10,086 nucleotides of DNA from Acidobacteriota bacterium (GTDB taxonomy: Bacteria; Acidobacteriota; Blastocatellia; Pyrinomonadales; Pyrinomonadaceae): contig CAUJFK010000215.1 of the NCBI GenBank assembly GCA_963169175.1, positions 1 to 10,086 of the forward strand, written 5' to 3'. The notes beneath the pieces are model-generated. The model had not been told where the DNA came from. It made no database searches and worked only from the letters and a program-made list of their open reading frames with translations. Positions 1-6,322 of the stretch are shown here, in pieces; position 1 is the stretch's first letter; every line of letters begins with the position of its first letter. Made by a program: the position numbers and the translations under genes.

Positions 1-617
1 TCGAGCAGGGAGCCGGCGTTTGGACGCCTTATGCTACGTCATACCGTGCTTTGTTTCAAAAGGCGGATGTAAAGCCTGGTGAAAAGGTCTTGATACATGG
101 AGCATCCGGCGGCGTTGGTTCAGCGGCGGTGCAGTGGGCCAAAAAAGCGGGTGCGACCGTCATCGGGACGGCTAGTTCTGAAGACGGGAAACAGCTTGTT
201 GCCGACAGCGGGGCAGACGCCGTTTTCGACCACAGTGACGAAGATCACTTTGAAGCGATCCGCGAATTTTCCAGCGGCGGCGCGGACGTTGTGATCGAAA
301 TGCTCGCGAATGTAAACCTTGAACGCGATTTCGAATGCCTTGCGATGTTCGGCCGGATCGTTGTTGTCGGCAACCGCGGCAGCCTTCAATTTACTCCACG
401 GCTGGCGATGACGAAAGACGCAACCATCTTTGGAATGTCGCTGTTCAATTCTGATCAGGATCATCGCGATGTTATCCATAAGGCCATCTTTAACAGCCTG
501 AGCAGCGGCGCATTGGCGCCGCATGTCGGGCGCACATTCCCGCTTGACGAGGCCCCGGCCGCACACCACGAAATAATGGAAAGCAAAGCCCTGGGCAAGA
601 TCGTTTTGAAGCCGTAA
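1..617 (+). CDS. NADPH:quinone oxidoreductase (zinc-free MDR family), 3' part
   Basis: This is the C-terminal 204 codons of a medium-chain dehydrogenase/reductase of the zeta-crystallin/Qor type. The frame is open from base 3 to the TAA at 615-617 and the start lies upstream of the window. A TTG at 51 is internal: the residues before it (GVWTPYATSYRALFQKA) continue the conserved lead-in to the cofactor domain. The nucleotide-binding loop HGASGGVGSAAVQWAKKAGA is the glycine-rich motif of a Rossmann fold, and the following SSEDG is where NADPH-preferring members contact the 2'-phosphate. No zinc-ligand pattern is visible in this part. Family members are about 320-340 residues long, so roughly the first 120 are missing. 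Known members reduce quinones or other enones with NADPH in the cytoplasm; the substrate here cannot be told. The end (ALGKIVLKP) is the usual C-terminus. Confidence 0.9.
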   Translation, partial: EQGAGVWTPYATSYRALFQKADVKPGEKVLIHGASGGVGSAAVQWAKKAGATVIGTASSEDGKQLVADSGADAVFDHSDEDHFEAIREFSSGGADVVIEMLANVNLERDFECLAMFGRIVVVGNRGSLQFTPRLAMTKDATIFGMSLFNSDQDHRDVIHKAIFNSLSSGALAPHVGRTFPLDEAPAAHHEIMESKALGKIVLKP

Positions 618-622
618 CCGGA

Positions 623-699
623 CTCTGTCAGAACCGGGAGCCGTAGCGACTGGGCTCTTCGCTCTGTCAGAACCAGGAGCCGCAACGACTGGGTTCTTC
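623..699. repeat. Two tandem copies of a 38-bp imperfect palindromic repeat
   Basis: Copies lie at 623-660 and 662-699, separated by one base, and differ at 4 of 38 positions. Each carries near-complementary ends (AGAACC near the left, GGGTTCT or GGGCTCT at the right), so each could fold into a hairpin. They start 6 bases after the stop codon of the quinone reductase, a 3'-UTR position like that of REP-type elements. There is no T-run after the hairpins, so they do not look like ordinary intrinsic terminators. Nothing convincing is seen between 700 and 759. Confidence 0.75.
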
Positions 700-759
700 T
701 TGCGGTGATGCGAAGAGCGGCCTGACGGTTACAATTGTTTTTGATCTCTCTGAAGCTAA

Positions 760-1008
760 ATGAACGCAGAAAAATATGTCGAGATCATAATGCGCGACGA
801 TACCTAAAGGTTCGTCCGCGAAACGCCAAAAATTTACGAACCGCACCGTATTGTCCGCGAGTATGAATTTGACGATGGCGCGATCGTAACATACGAATGG
901 CGCAATACTTCATTCGGCGATTTCAATCACCGGTTTACGCTCACTCAGCCACCAACGAAGAATCCCAACAAATTAAAACCCGGTATTATCAAGACGATCA
1001 GTTATTAA
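760..1008 (+). pseudogene. Remnant of a small hypothetical protein, in-frame TAA
   Basis: An ATG at 760 opens MNAEKYVEIIMRDDT, then a TAA at 805-807, and the same frame continues with protein-like sequence (RFVRETPKIYEPHRIVREY, then EFDDGAIVTYEWRN, then FNHRFTLTQPPTKNP) to a second TAA at 1006-1008. With the first stop read as Gln (CAA to TAA is one transition) the product would be about 82 residues. After the first stop there is no ATG, GTG or TTG in frame, so the downstream part has no evident start. The composition (charged, strand-like segments, a DDGAIV stretch) looks like a genuine small soluble protein. I do not recognise its family with certainty. The DDGAIV segment only superficially recalls TumE-like toxins. 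Confidence 0.6.
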
Positions 1009-1245
1009 ATACAGACCGTTGAAGGCACAATAAAACTCCGCAACGTCAAAAAACAACCTGTCGAACTCGTCCTGACCCGCAACCTAGTCGGCGAAGTCAC
1101 CTCCGCCACCGACAACGCCAAGATCACAAAACACGGCCTAAACCTCCAAAGCATCAACTCAAACTCAGTCGTAAAATGGAATGTGCTCGTCCCCAGCGGT
1201 GATAAGGAACTGAAATATACCTACAACGTTTACGTGCGAAAGTAA
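1009..1245 (+). pseudogene. C-terminal remnant of a beta-rich, possibly DUF4139-like protein
   Basis: Directly after the TAA at 1006 the same frame stays open for 78 codons to TAA at 1243-1245, with no plausible start codon at its beginning. The peptide (VEGTIKLRNVKKQPVELVLT, then RNLVGEVTSATDNAKITKHG, ending KELKYTYNVYVRK) has the alternating hydrophobic pattern of a beta sandwich. It resembles, from memory, the extreme C-terminus of DUF4139-type proteins, where a VEGT.....N...PV.L..TR...G.V segment is followed by a closing strand ending in aromatic and basic residues. It is either the tail of a longer gene whose front is lost or, less likely, the second half of the preceding remnant with another C-to-T stop. 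Family assignment is tentative; the broken state is clear. Confidence 0.5.
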
Positions 1246-1310
1246 CAGGTCGTGATCAGGATAGATTCATAGATGACCCCATTTCCATGCTCCCGGGCAA
1301 TTCCGTTAAA

Positions 1311-2114
1311 TCAGGAAAGTCGCGTTTTATATGTTTCAAGTTCCGCGTCTGACAATACACCTGGTTCCACTAATCGGTAGTGCTTCTCGCCTATAATTGC
1401 CATCTCATCACCATCAAATTCCATTTCGAACAGGACGATAACATCGTTCGGCAGAAACTGAGCAGCTATTGACTTGCATATTAATCCAGGAAACTTTTCT
1501 GCACAAAGCGCAAAGTCCTGCTCGATTTGGACTCGTCCAAGCCTATCCTTTCCACCCTTCGCTTGAACCGGGATGATGTAGTGTACTCCCCTCTTGTCCA
1601 AGCCAACATAAATCTCGTCAGTCTCGACCTGCCCCATATTCTTGACCGATGTTCTTAGATGATTCTGAAGTGAGTAACACGTCAGGCCAGTGAAAATATC
1701 GACCAGCCTGTTAAACCGTACCTTTGCAAGAAGCGCCTGTTCATCATCTAACGCGTATCTTGCGATAATTCCGGGGGTGGCATTGGGAATTTTTGTTTCT
1801 GCGAAATTGTCAGAAGGTTTAAAAGAAATGTGCTTGACGTGACAAAAGCTGTAGCGCCCTTTACCAGTCCCTCGAATAATCCATTCCTTGCCGGGAGAGG
1901 CCGTCCCAACGATTTGTGCCGGAAAATCATTGCGGTAACGGAACGAATAAATTACGTCAGGGACATTTTTCGGTAGCGAAATATCGAGGTTCTTAGCGAC
2001 ATCCTCAAATTGTAACTTGGTGAACGGAATAGTCTGAATTCCCGACTTGTATCCCGCCAAGAAAACACTTTCTATGAGTCTATCGTAACGGTTTGGGTCT
2101 TTTTTCTTAGGCAT
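1311..2114 (-). CDS. Putative type II restriction endonuclease (PD-(D/E)XK-like)
   Basis: A 267-residue soluble protein encoded 40 bp downstream of a DNA methyltransferase on the same strand, the usual layout of a type II restriction-modification pair. Residues 164-186 carry the likely nuclease core: acidic residues in ETDEIYVG (164-171), a short turn, then hydrophobic strand IIPVQAK (180-186). This fits the D/E-x(n)-(E/Q)-x-K metal-binding pattern of PD-(D/E)XK enzymes, with Gln in place of the usual acid before the Lys. The next segment, GGKDRLGRVQIEQD, is also typical of such cores. The N-terminal 120 residues, rich in aromatic and basic residues, may contact DNA. The start at 2114 (MPKKKDPNRY) has only a weak Shine-Dalgarno, which fits translation coupled to the gene upstream. 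It would cut unmodified DNA in the cytoplasm; the recognition site cannot be read from sequence. Without the neighbouring methylase this would be only a hypothetical protein. Confidence 0.7.
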   Translation of the reverse strand: MPKKKDPNRYDRLIESVFLAGYKSGIQTIPFTKLQFEDVAKNLDISLPKNVPDVIYSFRYRNDFPAQIVGTASPGKEWIIRGTGKGRYSFCHVKHISFKPSDNFAETKIPNATPGIIARYALDDEQALLAKVRFNRLVDIFTGLTCYSLQNHLRTSVKNMGQVETDEIYVGLDKRGVHYIIPVQAKGGKDRLGRVQIEQDFALCAEKFPGLICKSIAAQFLPNDVIVLFEMEFDGDEMAIIGEKHYRLVEPGVLSDAELETYKTRLS

Positions 2115-2154
2115 ATCTTCAGTTCGATTGTAGCGTCGCCGTAACTTAGGACGT

Positions 2155-3483
2155 TCAACCGGGCCATCGTAAGACTACAACCTCTTCGTTTAGCCAATCT
2201 TTCGTCGCCGTTGAATATCGGGTTCGAAAGTTATCAATTCGTACTTTTTCGTAGCCTAGATCAACGCCAATCTGCTCCAAGATTTGGCCAGTACGAATCA
2301 TAACCCGTAGATAAGACGCCTGATCGCCAACAACATAGGCCAGCATTGCACCCGGCTTCAACACGCTCTGTAAGTCCTTTAGGTGGCGAGCCATACCGCC
2401 AAAGTATAGTTTCGTGAGGCGTGGATACATCCGCTCAAAACCAGAGGTTTTGCCGAGTTCTATCCGCTTTGCTTCGATTTGCTCGGCAATAGATTGAACC
2501 TTTGCTATGTGCTCAACGAATTTGTCGTCATCGTCTTCGCGATAGACTCCGCGAGTGTTCGAACGAAGCAGCGTCTTCTTCATCGACCTTAGATCCGCAC
2601 GATCTTTAACGAAGCCTAAAAGAACAGACTCCAACCGTGTTGTTCGCGTATAGTCCTTCTCGTTGGGGTACGGCGGTGAAGTGATAACCGCTGAGATCTT
2701 GGTTCCGTCTAACGCGGTCGAAATATCGCGAGAATCAACGAGCTTTACTGTGGCGAACGGATACGCCGTCGGATCAATTTGTCGTAGATCGCCGCACATC
2801 TTTTCAACTTCAACAAGCCATTCATCTATAACGGCTACATGTGATCGAGGCTTACCGATTCCGACTTCAGGTCCAAACCTCAGATTGCTAATTTTAAAGA
2901 CCAAAGCGTTGGCAAAGGCCAGACGAAAATACTTGTGTACGGTCTGGCCATTGTAGCGGTCGATCTCGCTTAGGAGAACCAGCGATTTGTGCAACGCAGT
3001 TGGATTTATAGAGTTCTTGAGAATGAGCGGGAACTGCTCCTCAGGCAGCGATTGCAAAACAGTTCTTTTGATCTCTGAATCTTGTGCAGAATCTGGAATT
3101 CCTTGATTCTTAAGACGCAAGGCGGCATTTGATGCAATTGACTCTGCTCGGTCGCGCAATACTTCAGCGTTAACCGCCCAATCCACTTTCACATTGCCGG
3201 CAAACTGAGCGAATCGATTGGCTTCTAGACCAATGGATTGAATTCCTTGTAATTTCGATTCGACGACGGTAGTTCCTGTGCCACAGAAAGGGTCAAGGAC
3301 AACGTCCTTTTCCGACATACAGAATTCCATCAGATATTCGCGTACCAAATGGGCAGGGTACGAGAGAACAAACCTATACCAATCGTGAAAAGCACGATCT
3401 TCAACAGCGAGTTTATTTCGCCCACCATTTGACGATTCGTATTGCGGGGCCTGGCCCGCGGAAGTTTGCATGTGGTCAACCAT
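2155..3483 (-). CDS. Site-specific DNA methyltransferase (N4-cytosine/N6-adenine class)
   Basis: A 442-residue SAM-dependent amino-methyltransferase. Motif I, DPFCGTGTT (residues 64-72), forms the SAM-binding loop. Motif IV, TSPPY (268-272), is the catalytic S/D-PP-Y signature of enzymes that methylate exocyclic amines. HDWYRFVLSYPAHLVREYL (33-51), just before motif I, is in the place of motif X. The order is X, I, a 190-residue insert, then IV, so the target-recognition region probably lies between I and IV (alpha-like order) rather than after IV. SPPY favours N4-cytosine, but N6-adenine is not excluded. ATG codons exist at 3483 and 3471; neither has a strong ribosome-binding site, so the start is uncertain by four residues. 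It protects host DNA from the endonuclease encoded 40 bp downstream and is transcribed before it, which allows modification to precede cutting. Confidence 0.9.
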   Translation of the reverse strand: MVDHMQTSAGQAPQYESSNGGRNKLAVEDRAFHDWYRFVLSYPAHLVREYLMEFCMSEKDVVLDPFCGTGTTVVESKLQGIQSIGLEANRFAQFAGNVKVDWAVNAEVLRDRAESIASNAALRLKNQGIPDSAQDSEIKRTVLQSLPEEQFPLILKNSINPTALHKSLVLLSEIDRYNGQTVHKYFRLAFANALVFKISNLRFGPEVGIGKPRSHVAVIDEWLVEVEKMCGDLRQIDPTAYPFATVKLVDSRDISTALDGTKISAVITSPPYPNEKDYTRTTRLESVLLGFVKDRADLRSMKKTLLRSNTRGVYREDDDDKFVEHIAKVQSIAEQIEAKRIELGKTSGFERMYPRLTKLYFGGMARHLKDLQSVLKPGAMLAYVVGDQASYLRVMIRTGQILEQIGVDLGYEKVRIDNFRTRYSTATKDWLNEEVVVLRWPG

Positions 3484-3546
3484 GAGTGTCAGTAGGATAC
3501 ATCAAATCGACTATTTGACACGAATGGCAGAAAAAAAGAATCGGGT

Positions 3547-3708
3547 TTAGCCAACATAGCGGCCTTCGAGAGCGGCTTGATGAATAATTTCAGAATCTTC
3601 GGCCTCGGCCAAGCCCGTTTCGCCTGTGTGAACCGCGTCAAAACCCGCGCGGCGAAGAATATTTGCGGCCTAGCGGGGGCGTACCCTGTGGTCGAAGAGC
3701 AATTTCAT
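3547..3708 (-). pseudogene. Remnant of a DUF5615-type PIN-like toxin
   Basis: On the minus strand an ATG at 3708 begins MKLLFDHRVRPR, then a TAG (3672-3670), then AANILRRAGFDAVHTGETGL followed by AEAEDSEIIHQAALEGR, ending at TAA 3549-3547. This matches, from memory, the N-terminal half of DUF5615 PIN-like proteins: an Asp after the first strand (here D6), then H-T/V-G-E-x-GL-x-x-x-D-x-E-I and A..EGR. Full members have about 110 residues and continue with a conserved VT.D.DF strand, absent here. So the gene has both an internal stop at codon 13 and a lost 3' half. Its ATG overlaps the stop of the upstream toxin remnant by four bases (ATGA). No DUF433-type partner antitoxin is present. Confidence 0.65.
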
Positions 3709-3966
3709 CTGGTAAGGGCGTGTTCGAGCGACACAGGGAGAATTCGAAAACCATTGGCCTTCCGCTCCACGTCGATCGATTGTTCAAGCGGCCATTTTAG
3801 CTCGATCTTGCCCAAAGCAAGTTTTATCTGGATTTCCCAAACCACAACGATGCTAATGAACACGTCATTGTCTGGCATCGAGATCGCATTGTATGCATCG
3901 GTCGAAAGTTTTTCCGGGTCATCGCGCCACCAGACGAACGCGTGGGTATCGAGCAAAAAGTCTCAT
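3705..3966 (-). pseudogene. VapC-type PIN-domain toxin, frameshifted at start and truncated
   Basis: The expected start is the ATG at 3966-3964, which overlaps the antitoxin stop as ATGA. Reading from it gives MRLFARYPR, not a toxin. Removing one T from the run of five (3959-3955) restores MRLLLDTHAFVWWRDDPEKL, the canonical PIN N-terminus with its first catalytic Asp. The rest reads normally through VVVWEIQIKLALGKIEL, which holds the conserved Glu, to SLEHALTR and a TGA at 3707-3705. Family members have 120-135 residues and continue with a DPFDRLLIAQA-type segment carrying further metal-binding Asp; here only about 86 codons remain. A TTG at 3956 could in principle start an 83-residue product, but it has no good ribosome-binding site and would still lack the C-terminal acids. 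Both lesions argue for an inactive toxin. The T5 run could be a sequencing error; the C-terminal loss would not be explained that way. Confidence 0.8.
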
Positions 3967-4208
3967 AACTCTTTATCGAAACCCCAGAATTCATCCGGTA
4001 GTTCAGCATCAAAATCGTCGCTCATCCAGATCGTATTTTTGCCAAGTCCGGCGGTTCGCTTTTTCAGTATTCCAGCTTTTTGAATAGGCGCAACCGTAGC
4101 TACGGGTTCACCGTTTTCCTCGATGATTATTTCGTCACCGTCTTTTGCAAGAGCAAGCAATCCCGGAAGCTTCTGCTGGAGTTCGCCAATGCTAAGTATT
4201 TTGGTCAT
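3963..4208 (-). CDS. Phd/YefM-family antitoxin of a VapC-like toxin
   Basis: An 81-residue antitoxin. Residues 1-45 (MTKILSIGELQQKLPGLLAL, then a GDEIIIEENGEPVATVAP segment) are the Phd/YefM DNA-binding fold, in which a dimer binds the operon's own promoter. The C-terminal WMSDDFDAELPDEFW is the segment that in related pairs lies across the toxin and blocks its active site. I chose the ATG at 4208 over one 31 codons upstream because GGAG lies 7 bases before it and because the extra residues have no family character. It also sits just after a strong extended -10 box. The stop overlaps the toxin start (ATGA), implying coupled translation. Since the toxin gene is broken, this is probably an orphan antitoxin, possibly able to neutralise related toxins elsewhere. 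Confidence 0.85.
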   Translation of the reverse strand: MTKILSIGELQQKLPGLLALAKDGDEIIIEENGEPVATVAPIQKAGILKKRTAGLGKNTIWMSDDFDAELPDEFWGFDKEL

Positions 4209-4215
4209 AAACCGT

Positions 4216-4233
4216 CTCCGTGGATGAATTATA
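4216..4233 (-). promoter_or_regulatory. Extended -10 promoter and ribosome-binding site of the antitoxin gene
   Basis: On the minus strand TGCTATAAT has a perfect -10 box (4233-4228) with the TG extension, about 20 bases upstream of the antitoxin ATG. The expected transcription start is near 4221 and GGAG lies at 4219-4216, giving a very short leader. No good -35 is seen, which an extended -10 can tolerate. A related sequence, CATAAA(AG)CCGTCTC, occurs at both 4206-4218 and 4256-4270 on the plus strand and could mark operator sites for autoregulation; that part is speculative. Confidence 0.65.
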
Positions 4234-4321
4234 GCACCGCAACAGAAGATTTTGACATAAAAGCCGTCTCTCTGACACGGTGTACTAGGAGTCAATAGCA
4301 CTCGTCGTCATCGGCAGCTAC

Positions 4322-6214
4322 TCAGGCAGGAGGTGAGGTTGCGGCGGTGGTTGGTTTGAACTGGTCGAGGGCGTCGAAGACTTGGAGGGCGTATTTTACG
4401 TTGCCGAAGGGGGCTGAGACCTGGACGCCGGCGATGATGTCGCGTACATCGAGGAGCGATTCGCGGGCGATGGCGATGCCTTCTTCGCGGGCGTGTTCTT
4501 TGCTTTGTTCGGAGGCGAGGCGCATGCGTTCAAGGATCGCCGGAGTGACATTGACGCCGGGAACTTCGTTGTGCAAAAACTCGGCGTTGCGAAAACTTAC
4601 CAACGGCCAGATGCCGGCGACGATCGGGATCTTTACGTGAGCGATCTTGTCGAGAAAGCGTCGCAGTTGTTCCGTATCAAATACGGGCTGTGTGATCGCG
4701 TATTCCGCTCCGGCCTCGACCTTCCATTCGAATCGCCGGATCTCTTCATCCAGATTTACCGCGCCCGGATTTACTCCCACGCCGATCGAGAACGCCGTCG
4801 GCTTTCCGATGGGATTATTGCCAAGGTCAAGCCCGTGGTTCAGCTTGTTGACCATGTTGGTCAGGCCGATCGAATCTATATCAAAAACGGCTGTTGCGTC
4901 GGGATACGGGCCCATTTTTGGCGGGTCGCCGGTGATGATGAGCAGATTGTGCAGGCCCAACGCGGCGGCGCCAAGCAGGTCTGACATCATCCCGAGCAAA
5001 TTACGGTCGCGGCAGCAGTAATGAAGCACGGCCTCAATGCCGACATTTTGCTCGACCAAAACGGCGGTCGCCTGTGCCGACATCCGAGTCTGCGCACGCG
5101 GGCCGTCGGGAATATTCACGGCATCGACGCCCGCATCTTTCAAGAGGGCGATAGACTCCAGCGTCTTCTGGACATCGCAGCCCTTTGGCGGCAGCACTTC
5201 AACAGAAGTAACGAACTCACCACGGGCGATCTTTCGTGACCAGTTCGATCTTGTTTCCGCCGGCACGACGTTGACATCGGCGGGCGTCAGATCGGCAACC
5301 CGCACCTTTTCGTTCTTGAGAATGACCTGCGATTGCCGCGGGCTGATCGAGCGGATGGAATCGGCAATAAGCTTGATATGTGTCGGCGTTGTGCCGCAGC
5401 ATCCGCCGACAAATTTTGCGCCGGCCTGTACAAAGCGTTTCGAAAACGTCGCCATGTACTCCGGCGAGCCCATATACAATTGCCGTCCCTGAACGTCGCG
5501 CGGCAGGCCAGCGTTCGGCTGGGCGGAAAGCGGCTTGTTCGTGACCGACCGCATTTTCTCCAGTGCGGCCAGTACGTGCGTCGGCCCCATACCGCAATTT
5601 AACCCGATCACGTCCACACCTAGTTCATCAAGCCGGGCCGTAAAAGCCTCAGGTGATGTGCCAAAGGTGGTCTTCATATCCGCCTGGATCGTCATTTGCG
5701 CGATCACAGGCAGATCAGTTACCTCACGAACGGCGCGGATCGCCTGTTCAATGACCGATAGTTCCGAGAAGGTTTCCAGAATGAAAAGATCCACGCCGCC
5801 CTCGAGCAGTGCGATGGCCTGCTCCTTGAACATATCCTTCGCTTCGTCAAACGATGTCGGCCCAAATGGTTCGATCCGCAGGCCTAGCGGGCCTATGGCG
5901 CCGGCAACGTAGGCCCGGTCGCCCGCCGCCCCGCGTGCGATCTCGGCCGCTGCCACGTTGATCGCGTGAAGCTTGCCTTCGAGGCCGTATGGCTGAAGCT
6001 TATACCGCGTTGCCCCGAACGTGTTTGTCTCTATCACATCCGCGCCCGCCCGGACATATTCTTCATGCACCTCGCGGACCAGGTCCGGTGATGTCAGGTT
6101 CAGCTCGTCATAGCTGCGGTTTATGTAAATGCCTTTATCGTAAAGACGCGTCCCGACCGCACCGTCAAAAACATAGACGCTGTCGGAGCTGAGTAATTCG
6201 CGGAAGTCTTTCAT
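4322..6214 (-). CDS. Bifunctional homocysteine S-methyltransferase / 5,10-methylenetetrahydrofolate reductase
   Basis: A 630-residue two-domain enzyme like B. subtilis YitJ. Residues 1-290 are the homocysteine methyltransferase barrel: FDGAVGTRLYDKG (16-28), ETNTFGA (62-68), LNCGMG with Cys207, and GGCCGTT with Cys272-Cys273. These three cysteines are the zinc ligands that activate homocysteine thiolate. Residues 325-600 are the MTHFR (MetF) flavin barrel: SVEVLPPKG (337-345), CRDRN (401-405), ITGDPP (427-432) and GAEYAITQPVFD (502-513). The protein would reduce 5,10-methylene-THF and supply methyl groups for making methionine. No cobalamin-binding module is present, so either it uses a B12-independent route or a partner supplies the corrinoid part. 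The ATG at 6214 lacks a strong ribosome-binding site but gives the family N-terminus. Expression is probably controlled by the SAM-II riboswitch in its leader, the expected logic for a methionine gene. Confidence 0.93.
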   Translation of the reverse strand: MKDFRELLSSDSVYVFDGAVGTRLYDKGIYINRSYDELNLTSPDLVREVHEEYVRAGADVIETNTFGATRYKLQPYGLEGKLHAINVAAAEIARGAAGDRAYVAGAIGPLGLRIEPFGPTSFDEAKDMFKEQAIALLEGGVDLFILETFSELSVIEQAIRAVREVTDLPVIAQMTIQADMKTTFGTSPEAFTARLDELGVDVIGLNCGMGPTHVLAALEKMRSVTNKPLSAQPNAGLPRDVQGRQLYMGSPEYMATFSKRFVQAGAKFVGGCCGTTPTHIKLIADSIRSISPRQSQVILKNEKVRVADLTPADVNVVPAETRSNWSRKIARGEFVTSVEVLPPKGCDVQKTLESIALLKDAGVDAVNIPDGPRAQTRMSAQATAVLVEQNVGIEAVLHYCCRDRNLLGMMSDLLGAAALGLHNLLIITGDPPKMGPYPDATAVFDIDSIGLTNMVNKLNHGLDLGNNPIGKPTAFSIGVGVNPGAVNLDEEIRRFEWKVEAGAEYAITQPVFDTEQLRRFLDKIAHVKIPIVAGIWPLVSFRNAEFLHNEVPGVNVTPAILERMRLASEQSKEHAREEGIAIARESLLDVRDIIAGVQVSAPFGNVKYALQVFDALDQFKPTTAATSPPA

Positions 6215-6271
6215 ATGGATACAGCCGGCCGGTTAGTCCGCCGCCTTTGACAGGCTGACGGCACGTCATAC

Positions 6272-6303
6272 AAAAAAGCCTCGCCCAAACAGCGAGACTT
6301 TTA
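6272..6303 (-). terminator. Intrinsic terminator in the methionine gene leader (riboswitch expression platform)
   Basis: Minus-strand AGTCTCGC (6299-6292), a 7-base loop, then GCGAGGCT (6284-6277) form an 8-bp stem with one G-U pair, followed directly by T6 (6277-6272, first T shared with the stem). It lies between promoter and gene, 60 bases before the ATG, so it must be conditional. The segment 6293-6282, covering part of both arms and the loop, is complementary to 6333-6323 in the aptamer. The hairpin with A/T flanks also looks terminator-like on the plus strand, but no plus-strand gene ends there. Confidence 0.85.
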
Positions 6304-6322
6304 AATAGCGGTCTGTCATTTA

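Noticed and set aside
120..569. 149-codon minus-strand frame inside the quinone reductase
   Set aside because: The plus-strand frame carries clear family motifs; this one is a shadow with no motif.
623..699. CRISPR or att-site duplication
   Set aside because: Only two copies with a one-base gap and no integrase; fits a REP-like tandem instead.
3515..3520. Plus-strand TTGACA as a promoter
   Set aside because: No -10 box at a suitable distance and no plus-strand gene downstream.
3577..4083. Open frame of 168 codons on the plus strand across the toxin-antitoxin region
   Set aside because: It is antisense to the PIN toxin and antitoxin remnants, has no recognisable domain, and its composition (many Ser and Arg) is what an antisense frame gives.
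4209..4301. 31-residue N-terminal extension of the antitoxin
   Set aside because: The TATAAT promoter and GGAG site fit the internal ATG at 4208, and the extension covers the promoter itself.
6277..6303. Plus-strand terminator
   Set aside because: The hairpin is terminator-like in both directions, but no plus-strand gene ends upstream; its place in the minus-strand leader explains it.
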